Shown here in pieces: positions 10,336 to 21,290 of a DNA stretch of 64,000 nucleotides. Each line of letters starts with the position of its first letter. Within the stretch, counting starts at the first letter, position 1. Under the pieces are notes generated by a model that did no database searches, was not told where the DNA came from, and saw only the letters and a list, made by a program, of their open reading frames with translations. Where the stretch lies: the NCBI GenBank assembly GCA_013399695.1, contig VXAU01002306.1, positions 493,116 through 557,115 on the forward strand, written 5' to 3'. Source of the DNA: Formicarius rufipectus. Taxonomy: Eukaryota; Chordata; Aves; Passeriformes; Formicariidae. The translations under genes and the position numbers were made by a program.

Positions 10336-10355
10336 CTTTTTTTTTACATTTTTAC

Positions 10356-13300
10356 AATCTCTTCTGGAAAATACTATACTACAGAGACTGGTAAAAGGGA
10401 GTCAAATGGTAACTTCATCTGGACTTTACCTGAATGTCTTCACTTGGTAATTTCCCTAATTATTCCATGCCTCAATTTTTTACCTATGTTGGTGACAAAG
10501 TGCTTCTTTTGATCTATTTAAATTAAAAATCATTGGGTGTAGAAAGTGGTTGAGTACACAACCATTTGCAGTGCAGTCCCAAATACTTTGCTGGTTTTCA
10601 GACTAGTGAATTTATTTGTATTAACCACCATGGATGGTGCTAATTAGCTCACTATGTAATCAGGTACCCAGTGTTACAGTCTGTGGCTGCAGCTCCCTGT
10701 CCTTCTGTCATGGGGCAGAATCTGGTGAGTTGGATCAACTTTTACTGATCTGGCTGAAAATTAACCCAGAAAAATGTTTTCAGCTTTTCAAAGAACTTCA
10801 TAGTAATACCCTCAACAGTTAAATAACATGAAATAGCAACGCTTTGTTCTACTGTCAAGCCTTTTGCTGGCAGTTTTCAATTTAAAAGACAAGCTTTGCA
10901 CATCCATATGATAAATAAATGTAAACCCCAAATAGTGACTATTGGGAAAAATTTGGTTTAGCCTGAGGATGGAATGATAGCCTGAGGAGGGATATGCTTG
11001 TCTTTGTGGTGTTCTAGGAGAATCTGAACTATCAGGTAACTTTCCAGATGCACTATTAGCCAAGAAAATGGCAATGAGAAAAGGCTTCTACTATCAGTAT
11101 TAAATAGGAGAGTTATAAAACTGGCTATTAAGGTACCAGTGCACAAGAATGTCAAATGTTATTGAGAAAGATAATGAGGCTTCTCTAGGACAATGTTCAG
11201 CAATCCCAGCACATTTCTCTGGAAATAATTCTGTAAAGAAACCAGCATATTTTTTCTTTTCAAGGATATTTTGGTTATTTATTAGAGAAGATTGGAGAAG
11301 ATAAGTGAACTAGAAAGGGAGGAACTGTTGTAGGTGTTGCAGAGTATTTTTTAGGAAGGTTTCATTTTCTGATATGAAAGGACTAGCTTTTAATCAGGTT
11401 TGAAATTGGGATAAATAGTAGATGAATAATACAGGCTAAGCATATCATGGCCTCCCAAGCTCAGCATAGAGATGATCCACCCTGAATGTCCACTGTGTGT
11501 CCTTGAGCACACTCAAGAAGTTCAAAACCAGCCTACTGTTCTTTCAGGTGATGCTGATTTTCTCAGCATCCACAATAGAAAGGCTTTGGAGCTGCCCACC
11601 TAAAATGCCACCAGTTGTCTCCCCTTGAGGTCAAGCTAAGAATATACTGGCTCATCCTTTATCATGAGCATCAGTGCTGTAAGAGTTCACTGTATGACAA
11701 GGGGAATGCTCTTTCCATGAGGGGTATGGGAGGAACCTTTTGCAAACTTTCCAACTGGAGGAAGACACAAACTCCATTTTAAGCAGGTACTGTCACTTCT
11801 TACCCAAGTACTTCCTGCTGGTTAACCATCTTTAAAAAGAGTCTCTTTGCTGATCAGTGTGAAAGACATCAGTTTTGACTGGCAAATGCATCCATTGTCC
11901 TGCCTTATCAATCTAATCATGAGAGGCGGACTTCGGTTTTTCATTTTAGTTTTCACAAGTACCTAATTTTAGCATAGGTATTAGACTTCAAAGGCCTGTA
12001 ATTACTTTCCAAATAGAAATCACAAGTTCTTGGTGATGGTGAGACAAACCACCAAGGTATTTTTGGTCATAGCCTATCCCCAAATGCCCTACCATACAAT
12101 CTCTCAGTTAAAAAAATGATTAGAAATGCTTCTTTTTGAGAGTTGTTCCCTCTTCTCACCACTGAAAGGAAGTTGAGCAGCATCTTCTCCACCCTCCAGA
12201 TTTTACAGGTTGTGCTCAACATCCCTCACGCTTCCTGGTAAGTTCCTGGTGACCCACTGATATGCCTCAATCACGCAGTCTTTTGTCTGACTGCTTGCAG
12301 TAGACAACAGATCTTCATTAGGGAAGTATCTACATAATTTTAATGAATTAATACACATGTACGCATAAGGAGTTTAGTATTTCAATAGCTGACATTTCAC
12401 TATGAAGCCACATCTTCCTTGAGGCAAAAAAGACCTATCCAAATAGTAACAACAATCTCAAATACACTCTAAATTAAATTATGACTGTCATGTCTCATTA
12501 TAAATTAATTTATGACTGTTTGCTTAAGCACTCATCTTCTTTTCATTCAGAGCATAGCAATTTTTTTACATGAGTAGAGCAATCGGTGAGCTTAAGTCTA
12601 AATGTAAATGGAATTCCTGGCAGGTCCCCATACCTCAGTACAATTTTTATTCCACAGATACTGACAGATTTCACATTGAGTGATGTTGCTCGCTAAAATT
12701 CAAGTGTTATCCTCAAGTAAAACCTGTGGTGGATTGGTTTGTTTTGTTTTTTTTATAGGAAAGGCAGATAAGATTGGGATCCATTCATGATTATTCTCCT
12801 TATCTGTGTGTAAAATTCTCTGCTGTGGAATATCCACACACACATTCACACCATTCCTGTTTGTGTTGGTGAGGGATCATGTTTAAAGCATTTGAGAAAT
12901 TTAGTAATGCTGGGTTTTTATTGTGTTAGTTGTATCAGATTTTCAGAGAAGCCAGCACCCAACAGCTCTTCAAATTTTGGCCTATAAGGCACAATTAATC
13001 TTGGGGCTGCAGTTCAGGAATAGCAATGAAATTTCATACTATGTGTACCACTTATTACATCTAGACCTTTATACCCAGAGGAATAACATAGATGAATTCA
13101 TTGATTTTATCTTTTTAAGCCTAAAAAGGGCTACAATTTTTCAGGAAAGAATAGCTGGAAGCAACAGATAGTGACCTAAATAGTAGAATTCCAAAGATAA
13201 AATAGGAGAAAATGAACACAAATGCTTCATTGTTTGAGGGCTGTATTGTCTGCAACACACTCCAGTGAATCCAGTGTTTGTGGAAGAGACCAAGACAGAT

Positions 13301-13573
13301 ATAATCTGTGGAGCTAAAAATGACAGCCTGAGTAAGGAGCCAGCAGAGATGAAGACAGGGAAGATTCCGGCAATTGTGCTGTAAATCATAACTGCAATAT
13401 TTGTTCACAGCTCCGGTTTCGGTGCAGACTGGTGGTTCTGTCAGAGCACTCAGAAAAGTCCTGCCTCATAAAACACTTAAGGGTCTCTAATGCACTGTTC
13501 TTATGGAACTAAATATAAATTTCAGTGCCTGTTCTCTGGGTGTAATGCCAGTATGGAGCTGGCAAACCATTAA
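10356..13573. other. intergenic, no gene seen
   Basis: AT-rich unique DNA downstream of ETAA1. Open frames are all under 100 codons, occur on both strands, and lack splice context or recognisable protein similarity. Nothing further can be supported. Confidence 0.7.
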
Positions 13574-13654
13574 GGGCCTGATCCTGCTCTTGCAGCAATT
13601 TCCTCAAAGCACTGGTGCTAACCGGGTGACTCAGGTGAGTAAAGAATCAAGCCC
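13574..13654. repeat. decayed palindromic relic (MITE-like), GGGCCTGATCCTG type
   Basis: The left end GGGCCTGATCCTGCTC and the right end GAGTAAAGAATCAAGCCC are imperfect inverted copies of each other, 81 bases end to end. The ends resemble short palindromic repeats common in turtle, crocodilian and bird DNA (from memory). The centre has decayed. It has no coding capacity. Confidence 0.5.
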
Positions 13655-14063
13655 GTGCATTTCATTACTTCAAGTAGTTCTTGTCCTTAGCACACAAATC
13701 TAGTAAAACAGCACAGCTTTTATCAGAAAATATTATTGTTTGTGGGCATTTTCAAGGTTTTTTGGGGATAAAGGTTGCCTTTGAAGCAGCTTTTAAAAGC
13801 CACACTTAACAGTTTTCACCTCAAACCATGTAGTTAACAGAGATGAGGACTACAGGATTTATAGATCTCCTTTTCAGTGAAGGTTGTCTGCTCTTTTCAG
13901 GTTTTCCTCACTAAAGCTGGAATTTGATTCAAGTTTTAACCTTGGAAAATTAGGATCCATGTAGACATGGACATGAAGCTTTTCATGTGCTGCCACACTC
14001 TCCATGGACAGATGTCCAAATAAAATATTCTAATTGAATGTAACAAGTTTGGGGTATTATTCC

Positions 14064-14103
14064 TTTTTTTTTTTTTNTTTTTTTTTTTTTTTTTTTTTTT
14101 TTT
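14064..14103. repeat. 40-base poly(T) tract with a single N
   Basis: A homopolymer of T with one unresolved base at 14077. The single N in a long homopolymer suggests a sequencing or gap-closing artefact, so the true length is uncertain. No SINE or processed gene is recognised beside it. Confidence 0.9.
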
Positions 14104-17100
14104 AATGCTGAGCAGGATGGGATTCCTTACATTCCTAAAGCTGAGGGTGTGTTGGGAATGTTTTGCAGAATCATGACTGTAGAGTCAAGTGTCTGAGGAT
14201 AGTGAAGCACCTGAGGAAGTTACTCATGGGGAATCACATTAGTAATTCACAGTAGTATAATAAAGAGCTTGATGAATAGCTGGCTTTAAATATCCCATTT
14301 GGATATTTGGGTGCACCACTGGGTGTTAGAGACCTTCAGAAAACTGAATATATATGGATAGAATGAGAGAAAAAAAAATGTGTTCTCTAAGGCTTGCATA
14401 ACAGTTTGGAAAAAGCAGATGACGTGTAAATACTTCCTTCACTAATAATGACTTGAAAAGAGACCTTTAAAAAAAAATTACAAAACCAAACCAAAACAAA
14501 AATTGCTCTTGTGTTCTACAGCAAAAGCCTGAAATATGCTTAGAAATATCACAAATTTGAATTCCTGTCTTTGTTGCTTCTTACATGCCATACTGTACTT
14601 GGGTAGGGCCAGATGTTTTTTTAAACTCTAATGCTTTAAATGAAGACAACATTAATCCCAATTACTATTTCTTTATTGAATAGGTGTTAGCAATGAATAA
14701 ATAACCCTGAATTTTTCACAATGACTATGTTTTCCATCTCACTGAAATTTCAGCATGCTGACTTGTACTTATGACTTCAGTGTACACCACTCATCAGAAG
14801 TGACAGTCAAACCAGCAAAGACCTCAATTTCCAACATACAATGTCAAAAGATGTCAGAAGATTTTCTCCTCGTTTGTAATGCCAGATTACCAACCAAGAG
14901 TAAGAAAGGGGAAAAATAAAGAAAAAAAACTGTGGTTGTTTATGAGCTGGGAGGGAAAACCTCACAGACACAGACATGGGCTCCTCACAGAAGCTTGCTA
15001 TCCAAATTTTATATGGACTTCTTTGACATTCCTCAGGGCTCTTGTGTTCTCCACTCCTTTGTAACTAATTTCCAAGTGTCTGATATGGTCATTAAATGTG
15101 CTCTGTAGTTCTAACTAGCAATCTTTTCCTATTAAGGCTTCCACAACAACAGATTCCTTCTCCTTTATGGGAGGACAGACCAAGGTACTGTTTCAAAGTT
15201 ACATTTATTTTTAGTTAGATCTGTTACTCAGATATTTTCTAACGCATAAGTCATCCACACCTGACATTCCAGGATCCCAAGTTTGATGTGTTAAGACCAT
15301 ACAGTCTGTAGTCTCTGGATGTGGAAAAGGGGAATGTTTGGACTGTGTCTAAAGGATGTATGTGAAGTGAGTAAAACCAGCAAGTTCATGCTATACAGAA
15401 ATCTATGGATGTGAATTTTTTTAAAGGTTCAACATCACTGATGAAAACTTTGTAGAGATATATAACATATTAAAAAGAGTCTGACCAAGTGACAGTTCTT
15501 TAGCAGATAACCAGAGAGATATGAAGAAAACTTGGGGGACAGCCTGTGGAATGAGTTATGGAGGTGAATGGAAAGAAATGTGGAGATGGTTTAAGATAAT
15601 GTCAATCAGTGTAGACCAGATAAAGACACCCTTTTTCATTTTCTTGAAAAGTCTGAGGCACCAACAAATCTACATAAAACACCTGTTAGTTATAAAACTG
15701 TCAAACAAGCATACATTTGGGAAATGAAAGGATTCAAGCAGTCATGCAAGGAGAGAGAGATTCTTGGAAGACATGTCAGATATATTTGTCATCTCAGCAA
15801 TTTGCCTGTCTGTGTTCCAGGAAAAACAAGTCGTTTTGTGAGTACGGAAAGTAATCAAGCCTGATTTCCTACAGACTAATTAATGGAGTTTGTAAAAGAT
15901 GCAGGTTCAAACTGAAGCTTTTTTTGGTGGAGTCCCATGGCATAAGAATCCAGAATGGATTCTTAGGAAGAATGGTTGTCCACCTGAGTTCTTTGGTGGA
16001 TACAAGGAATTTTTTGAGACTGCCTCCTCCAGCATCCCATTCAGTTTCATCATACTTCTGAAAAATAGCCTTATTTTTAGATTCTCTAAAGAGATGAGCC
16101 TTTTCTCACTCAGTCTACTCAATGAGTTTTCTCCATCCTTTTCATTTGATGATAGTGTTGTTTCCATGGTAGATTAAGCACATGTGAGAAATGATCGCTT
16201 CAATCCTCCAAACCTGTCTAGTTTTTGTTATTCAGGGGAAGTCTTTCAATTAATTAATAATTAATGTGATGTTACTTCTGATCTATAAATGAGTGAAGAT
16301 GGGAGAGGGCCTGGGAATTTCATTCCTTTCAGTCCATCCCTGAGAAGTCCTGTGTGTCACCCTGTGCTTTTCTCTGTGTTGTTGTCAGTCTTACTGCTGA
16401 TAGAAGCCACTGCCAGGCTGCTTGGCCATAACAGCTAAAAGCACCAGCCCTGCCCTGTTTTATATATGTGTGCATATTTTAATTAATTTTCTATACAAGA
16501 ATATTTATCAGCTAAAATCAAGAAGTAAATCTATTTTAAAATGAAGGTAGCTTCAATATTTACTGCAACTTAATGACAACTTTAGACAAGAATTTAATTA
16601 CACCGAGTCAGCACACCATATATATTGTAGGGATGTACCATGGGACTTATTTTAAAGTGTAATTTAGAGTATACGTTTTAGACTGCTCCTCAATATGAAC
16701 TTAAATCAAAATATTTCCACTGATGGAGCACATTCTTCAAAACTGATTACAAGAGTAGCCACAGTACTAATGGAGGCTTACTGTAATTTTATGTGTTTTG
16801 GTATAAATGACTTGCAAGAACACTCTTGGGAAGTTGTTCTGTAATTTAATATCTTTAAAGCTAAAAAATGCTAGAGAAATATTTTTTCGTGGTGACCTAC
16901 TTTTTTCCCCTCGGTGTTACCTAGAAATTCATCTTTCTGCAGGACAGTTTTGTATCCCTTGCAATGCACATTCCTCGTCCAGGAGACACATTGAAATGCC
17001 ATGCTGTGCTTTGCAGAACCAGCTTCCCCCAAGGAGTGGACAACTGACAAGAACTTGTAAGACTGAGCTTTTCCTTCCTGCTGATCTCTGCTGGCTTTGT

Positions 17101-17895
17101 GCATGTTGATCTCAGGGAGGTTTACGAAGGCCAGGAATGGTTTCCTCGCTCCCTTTCACCCTCTTTTTTTGGCTGGTATCACTCATGGTGTTCCTGGGAG
17201 AGGAAGGTGTTCTGAAATGTCTGTATTGCTGTGAGAATGCCACACAAGCTTTGCAGCACAGCTGCATCCCACCGCAGGGACATGTGAGCACAGAGAAAGG
17301 GGCTGTGTTTAACAGTGTAAATTCTTACTTACACTGACCTTAGTTTACTGCAATAAGTAAAAAACTCCTGGTCTGTGGCAGTACCTTGGGCCTTGCCTAC
17401 CTTAGGCTGCTGTTCAAGTGTTTAGTAAACTTAATTCGATAAAAAGAGCAGCTGACACCACTCCCTGACTAGACAATTCCTAGAAGGAAAAGTCAGCACA
17501 ACACTCTGGGGTAGATGGGGAGCTAGGTTTGCTCTGGGATGCAGCCGCTTAAAAACACAGACATGAATGAAATGGGCTATGCCAAAACACAAAGGGATTT
17601 ATTTTTTTTTAGTACCTAATTATCCCATGTGGCAACTTTTTAATGGACATTATTTGTAGGTCTTCATTTAGGTGAAAGTAGCTATATTTCAGGTTGGTGT
17701 GGCACCATTCTAAGGTAAGGTTATGGCAGGCATATGTTCAAGGATGCTCCTACTTTATAGACAGGCAAGCTACCTCCTAACTGCTCCAAAGTCATCTAAA
17801 GCAAGATTTATACCCACGTAGTGCTCTAACAGCTCCACAGGAACCCTAACTAGCCATGAGGAAATAAGGTCCATAACCAAAACTGCTGAGCAGCA
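14104..17895. other. intergenic, no gene seen
   Basis: Unique AT-rich sequence. All open frames are 100 codons or shorter, on both strands, and none is recognisable. No CR1 or other mobile element could be identified. Confidence 0.65.
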
Positions 17896-17960
17896 CCTCA
17901 GCTGGTGTAAATTGTCACAGCACCTCTGTGGAGCTGGGGACACTTGACACAACTGGAGGA
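17896..17960. repeat. decayed palindromic relic, CTCAGCTGGTGTAAAT type
   Basis: The left end CCTCAGCTGGTGTAAATTG pairs imperfectly with the complement of the right end ACTTGACACAACTGGAGG. It appears to belong to the same family as the clearer copy at 29330-29416. Confidence 0.45.
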
Positions 17961-19810
17961 TTTGTTCCTCTGAACGTGCAGAAAGTCGACCCCTAATAGG
18001 TAAAATGCCCTTGCACAGCAGGAACGTGCAAGCTTCCTTTTGAGCTCAGAGGGAAACCTATGATTTCTCAATCCAGCCCCACAGGTGTGCTTCACCTTTT
18101 ATTGGTCAAGACAGGTGTTTGTAATCGTCCACTTGGTAACAGAGAGACGCCTTTATGCATTAAGGTGTATTTGAAATGCCTGGAAAAATGTGCTTGCAGC
18201 TGGATAAGCCGTACAGCACTGGGTAAGCCACGTGGATTTCAGTGTCCTTAGATAAGCAAATGTGCTGCATGGCCATCCACTGCCATGCTGGAAGGGTAGT
18301 GAGGCTTCGTTAGTCCTGACTGGCTCAGAGGCCAGGAATTTGTAGTGATTAATTTGCACTTAAATCAAATCATATAAATGTGCCCAAAATAATTTTGTGA
18401 TGGAGAGGGCAGGACTAGTCCTTGTCTGCCAAGGGACAGCCAGCTGGGCCTCCTGTCACACAGAGGTGTGGGAGAGAAGATTTTGTGCTACAGAGCACAG
18501 TGGTCACTTTCAGATTTTTCAGTCTGCGGAGACTCTGAGTCAGAGGTCAAAGCTGGCTCAGAACTGAGGTGTTTCCAAAGGAAAACCTTTCCTGTCACAC
18601 TCTCTAAGAAAAATGCATCAGCACAATACATGGATGGCAAGACAATAAAGTTGCATTGCAGAGGTCATGCAGTGACTCCAAGCTTTCAATTTAATCTGAT
18701 TTCCTGTACTGGTGCAGTTTTGATTACCAAAAGTGTTGTGGTGTGTGGATACATGAAAGCAGGCTGGAGAGAAAAATCTGGATTGTTCCATTCATTTTTC
18801 TGTAACTCACCATTCTCACCTTCAGCTCCAGACCTTGCCCAAACTATCGTGGTCCTGACACAAAAAGAGAGTAATTTGCAGAACACAGAATATATTGGTC
18901 TGACCTGAAGTTCATAACATCAAGGGCAGCCCTGTATGAACTGGAAAATTACTCAATTGTCTGCAGCACATCTAGACTCTTGAGTCAAGGCCTGCACAGC
19001 CTCTAGATCATTACATTAAAGAAATGAAACATTTTGTAGCACTGTGTGGCATCATATACTCTCCCTGTACCAGAGGGAATATTTCTGATATCTCACCTAA
19101 TGGTCCACACACAGCAGTATTTTGTTATTTCTGTTGTAGGGAGTTCAGCTGCCCCACTCCTCCAGCACTCATTTTAGGTTGGCTGGGGGAACTTTGCAGA
19201 ATAAAATAAAAACCTGTGCAAAAACCTGCTCTGTCAAACAGAGATAACCTCATTTTAACTCTTACATAATCTTAGTCATAAAACCTCACCCAAAAACCTT
19301 CAAGATCTGTGTAACAATGCTTTCTGAGTCACAAGAGACAATTGAGTGTACCAAGAACTGCTGTCCCAACTTTGAATGGAAATCTTTCAAGGCAGTAGCC
19401 AGTGTTTCAATGAGAAATAATAGCAGTTGTGCAACTTGCAGCTTTCAGCTTCACTCTAGGCTTCAAGGTATTCACCATTTTCTTAATTTTTTGTTTGCTA
19501 CATGAGAAATGCATTCATTTCTCAGTGCAGTGATTGTTCTACATTCTTATCAACAATGTTTTGTAGCACAATGAGCACCACCCATGCAATTCAAACATTG
19601 GTACCAATCGCTACTCTCTACCATCTCCACGGTGTCCAGGTAACTTGGAGGACATCCACTGACTTCACTGGGCCTGAGCCTGGGCATGAGAGAAGAGATT
19701 AATTAATGGGGTTCTGAAAAGTATCACAGTTTTATTCTTCCAGTGTATTAAAGCCTCTGCTTGAGTTGAAAGGGACAGTTCAAAGTTTAGAGAGGAGTTT
19801 TTAACGAAAT
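17961..19810. other. intergenic, no gene supported
   Basis: The largest open frame here is 146 codons at 18468-18908 on the plus strand. It has no recognisable domain, signal peptide or splice context and looks like chance. A half-copy of the TGACTTCA-TGGGCC palindromic repeat may lie near 19660-19680, but it is too short to annotate. Confidence 0.55.
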
Positions 19811-21127
19811 ATTTCAGGAAGCAAAAGAAAAAAATATGCTCATGGATGACAACAACAACAAAAAAATGCTTCCTTGTCCGTGTAGCAGCACAGCAGAAAG
19901 TGCAGACAGAGGAAAAAGGGGACAGAGGAAACCTGTAAAAGAGAAGAATGGGAGAAGCAGTCGGCTAAATGGAATGGAAGATAAATGGCAGCAGAACCTC
20001 AAGCAATAGATTTCACAGGGTTTTTTAGTGGCTTGCATTTCTTAGAGCAGGCAGTAGAAAATCAAGGGAGGTGCTGGCCGGTGGAGACAAGGCAGTATTG
20101 GCAAGCCGTATTTTAGATGGAGGGGGGGAAGTGGGGAGAGCTTGCTGACATCATCCATCAAGAACAGAGATGATCATAACATTTTTAGCTTGTGTTGATG
20201 AAAAAAAAAAAAATCATGATTGCCACAGTGATAGGGAAGACAATCAATGGAAGAAGGGGCAGCAAGATGAGAGAAAAGATGGTCAGGGAGACAACTGAGG
20301 AGACAGCAAGTGTAACAGAGCTAATAGGGGAGATAAGAATCTGAAAATCAGGAGGAAGTGATAAATAATTAACCTTAGGAGGCCTATTATATATACAGAT
20401 ATATAGATAATATATATATAATTATCACTATTACAAAAGTGACAGCTGGATGTACAGACGCAGATGATTATGAAAGTCCACATGAGCAGAGGAGAATGAC
20501 TGGCAAAGGCAAGTGCATCAAGGCTTCTGACATGGATACCTTTGTGAAGCAATGAGGAGACCAAGTGGCAGAGTGAGACACAATAAAAATAAAGGAGCTG
20601 TCAGTGAGGGCACATATCCAAAGCAAATTAGAAAAGAGAGGGAGAGAATTACAGAAGCCAAGTGTTGGAAGGGAGAGATCAGTAAAGGACAAAGATTGCC
20701 ATCAGGTGAAGCCAAGTACAGGTGCTGAAGAAGCCTAGCTCCTCTTAGCGGAGGCTGAGAAGCCTCTTGGAAGGGGAAGAAACAGCAACTTCTGAGAAAG
20801 TGGAGACAGAGGTGAAGGAATCAGTGGGTTGTTAAAAAGGCAGACTGTGAATTAAAGGAATTTAGTTTTTTTTTCAAGAGCAAGAGCATGGTTGATGGTA
20901 GAGGATGTAGAAAAAGAGTCATCAAAAATACACAGGAATGAATGATGAATTGAGATATAAAAGAAGACAGAGAACTTGTACTCTGCCTGCAAAGACTTCC
21001 TAATCAAGTATAAAGAGAAGGAAGGGACCCAGGGCTTGTGAAAGACAATGCAAGAGGAAACTGGAGGTCTTATCTTAGTCACTGCCTCCCTTAAAAAGAG
21101 GACTAGATCCTGGCAGAGGAAGGACAA
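19811..21127. other. long purine-rich block on the plus strand
   Basis: About 1.3 kb dominated by A and G on the plus strand (for example AGGGAGACAACTGAGGAGAC near 20285 and GAAGGAAGGGACCCAGGG near 21018). The strand bias creates several Leu/Ser/Phe-rich open frames on the minus strand (for example 20283-20564, 20468-20692, 20852-21127), which look like composition artefacts. No repeat family was recognised. Confidence 0.6.
20386..20425. repeat. AT-rich microsatellite (TA)n
   Basis: Imperfect TA dinucleotide repeats interrupted by CAGATA and GATA units. Confidence 0.8.
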
Positions 21128-21234
21128 AGGTTAGCAGAAATCCACATTTTATTAGCCATGAGCAAACACAGAGGGTTTGAAGTTCCCAGCCCAGTATGAA
21201 CATCTGTATGAGAGAGAGTTCTGTCTCTGGAAGA

Positions 21235-21290
21235 AGTCCTGACCCTATTAAAGTCAATGACAAAACTCCTGTTGCCTTCAACAGAGTCAA
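21235..21290. repeat. decayed palindromic relic, AAAGTCAATG/CTTCAACAG type
   Basis: The left arm GACCCTATTAAAGTCAATG matches about 15 of 18 bases of the complement of the right arm TGCCTTCAACAGAGTC, with the spacer ACAAAACTCC between them. The layout (arm, AAAACTCC, arm) is that of a palindromic repeat widespread in reptile genomes, recognised from memory. Confidence 0.5.

Larger units (their letters stand above)
9204..10355 (+). other. ETAA1: ETAA1 3' untranslated region (long form)
   Basis: AT-rich DNA following the TGA. Two candidate polyadenylation signals, AATAAA at 9653-9658 and ATTAAA at 10330-10335, suggest mRNA ends near 9.68 and 10.35 kb. TGTA-type upstream elements cluster just before the distal signal (for example TGTAAGTATTGTATATTTGT near 10302). 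The ends are inferred. The small frames at 9822-10043 (+) and 10059-10331 (-) are not supported as genes. Confidence 0.65.

Noticed and set aside
18468..18908. 146-codon open frame
   Set aside because: No recognisable domain, no splice context, and surrounded by chance frames on the other strand. An ORF this long is not rare in 54 kb.
20283..20715. Overlapping minus-strand hydrophobic frames that look like membrane proteins
   Set aside because: They are the complement of a purine-rich block; Leu/Phe/Ser richness follows directly from CT-rich codons.
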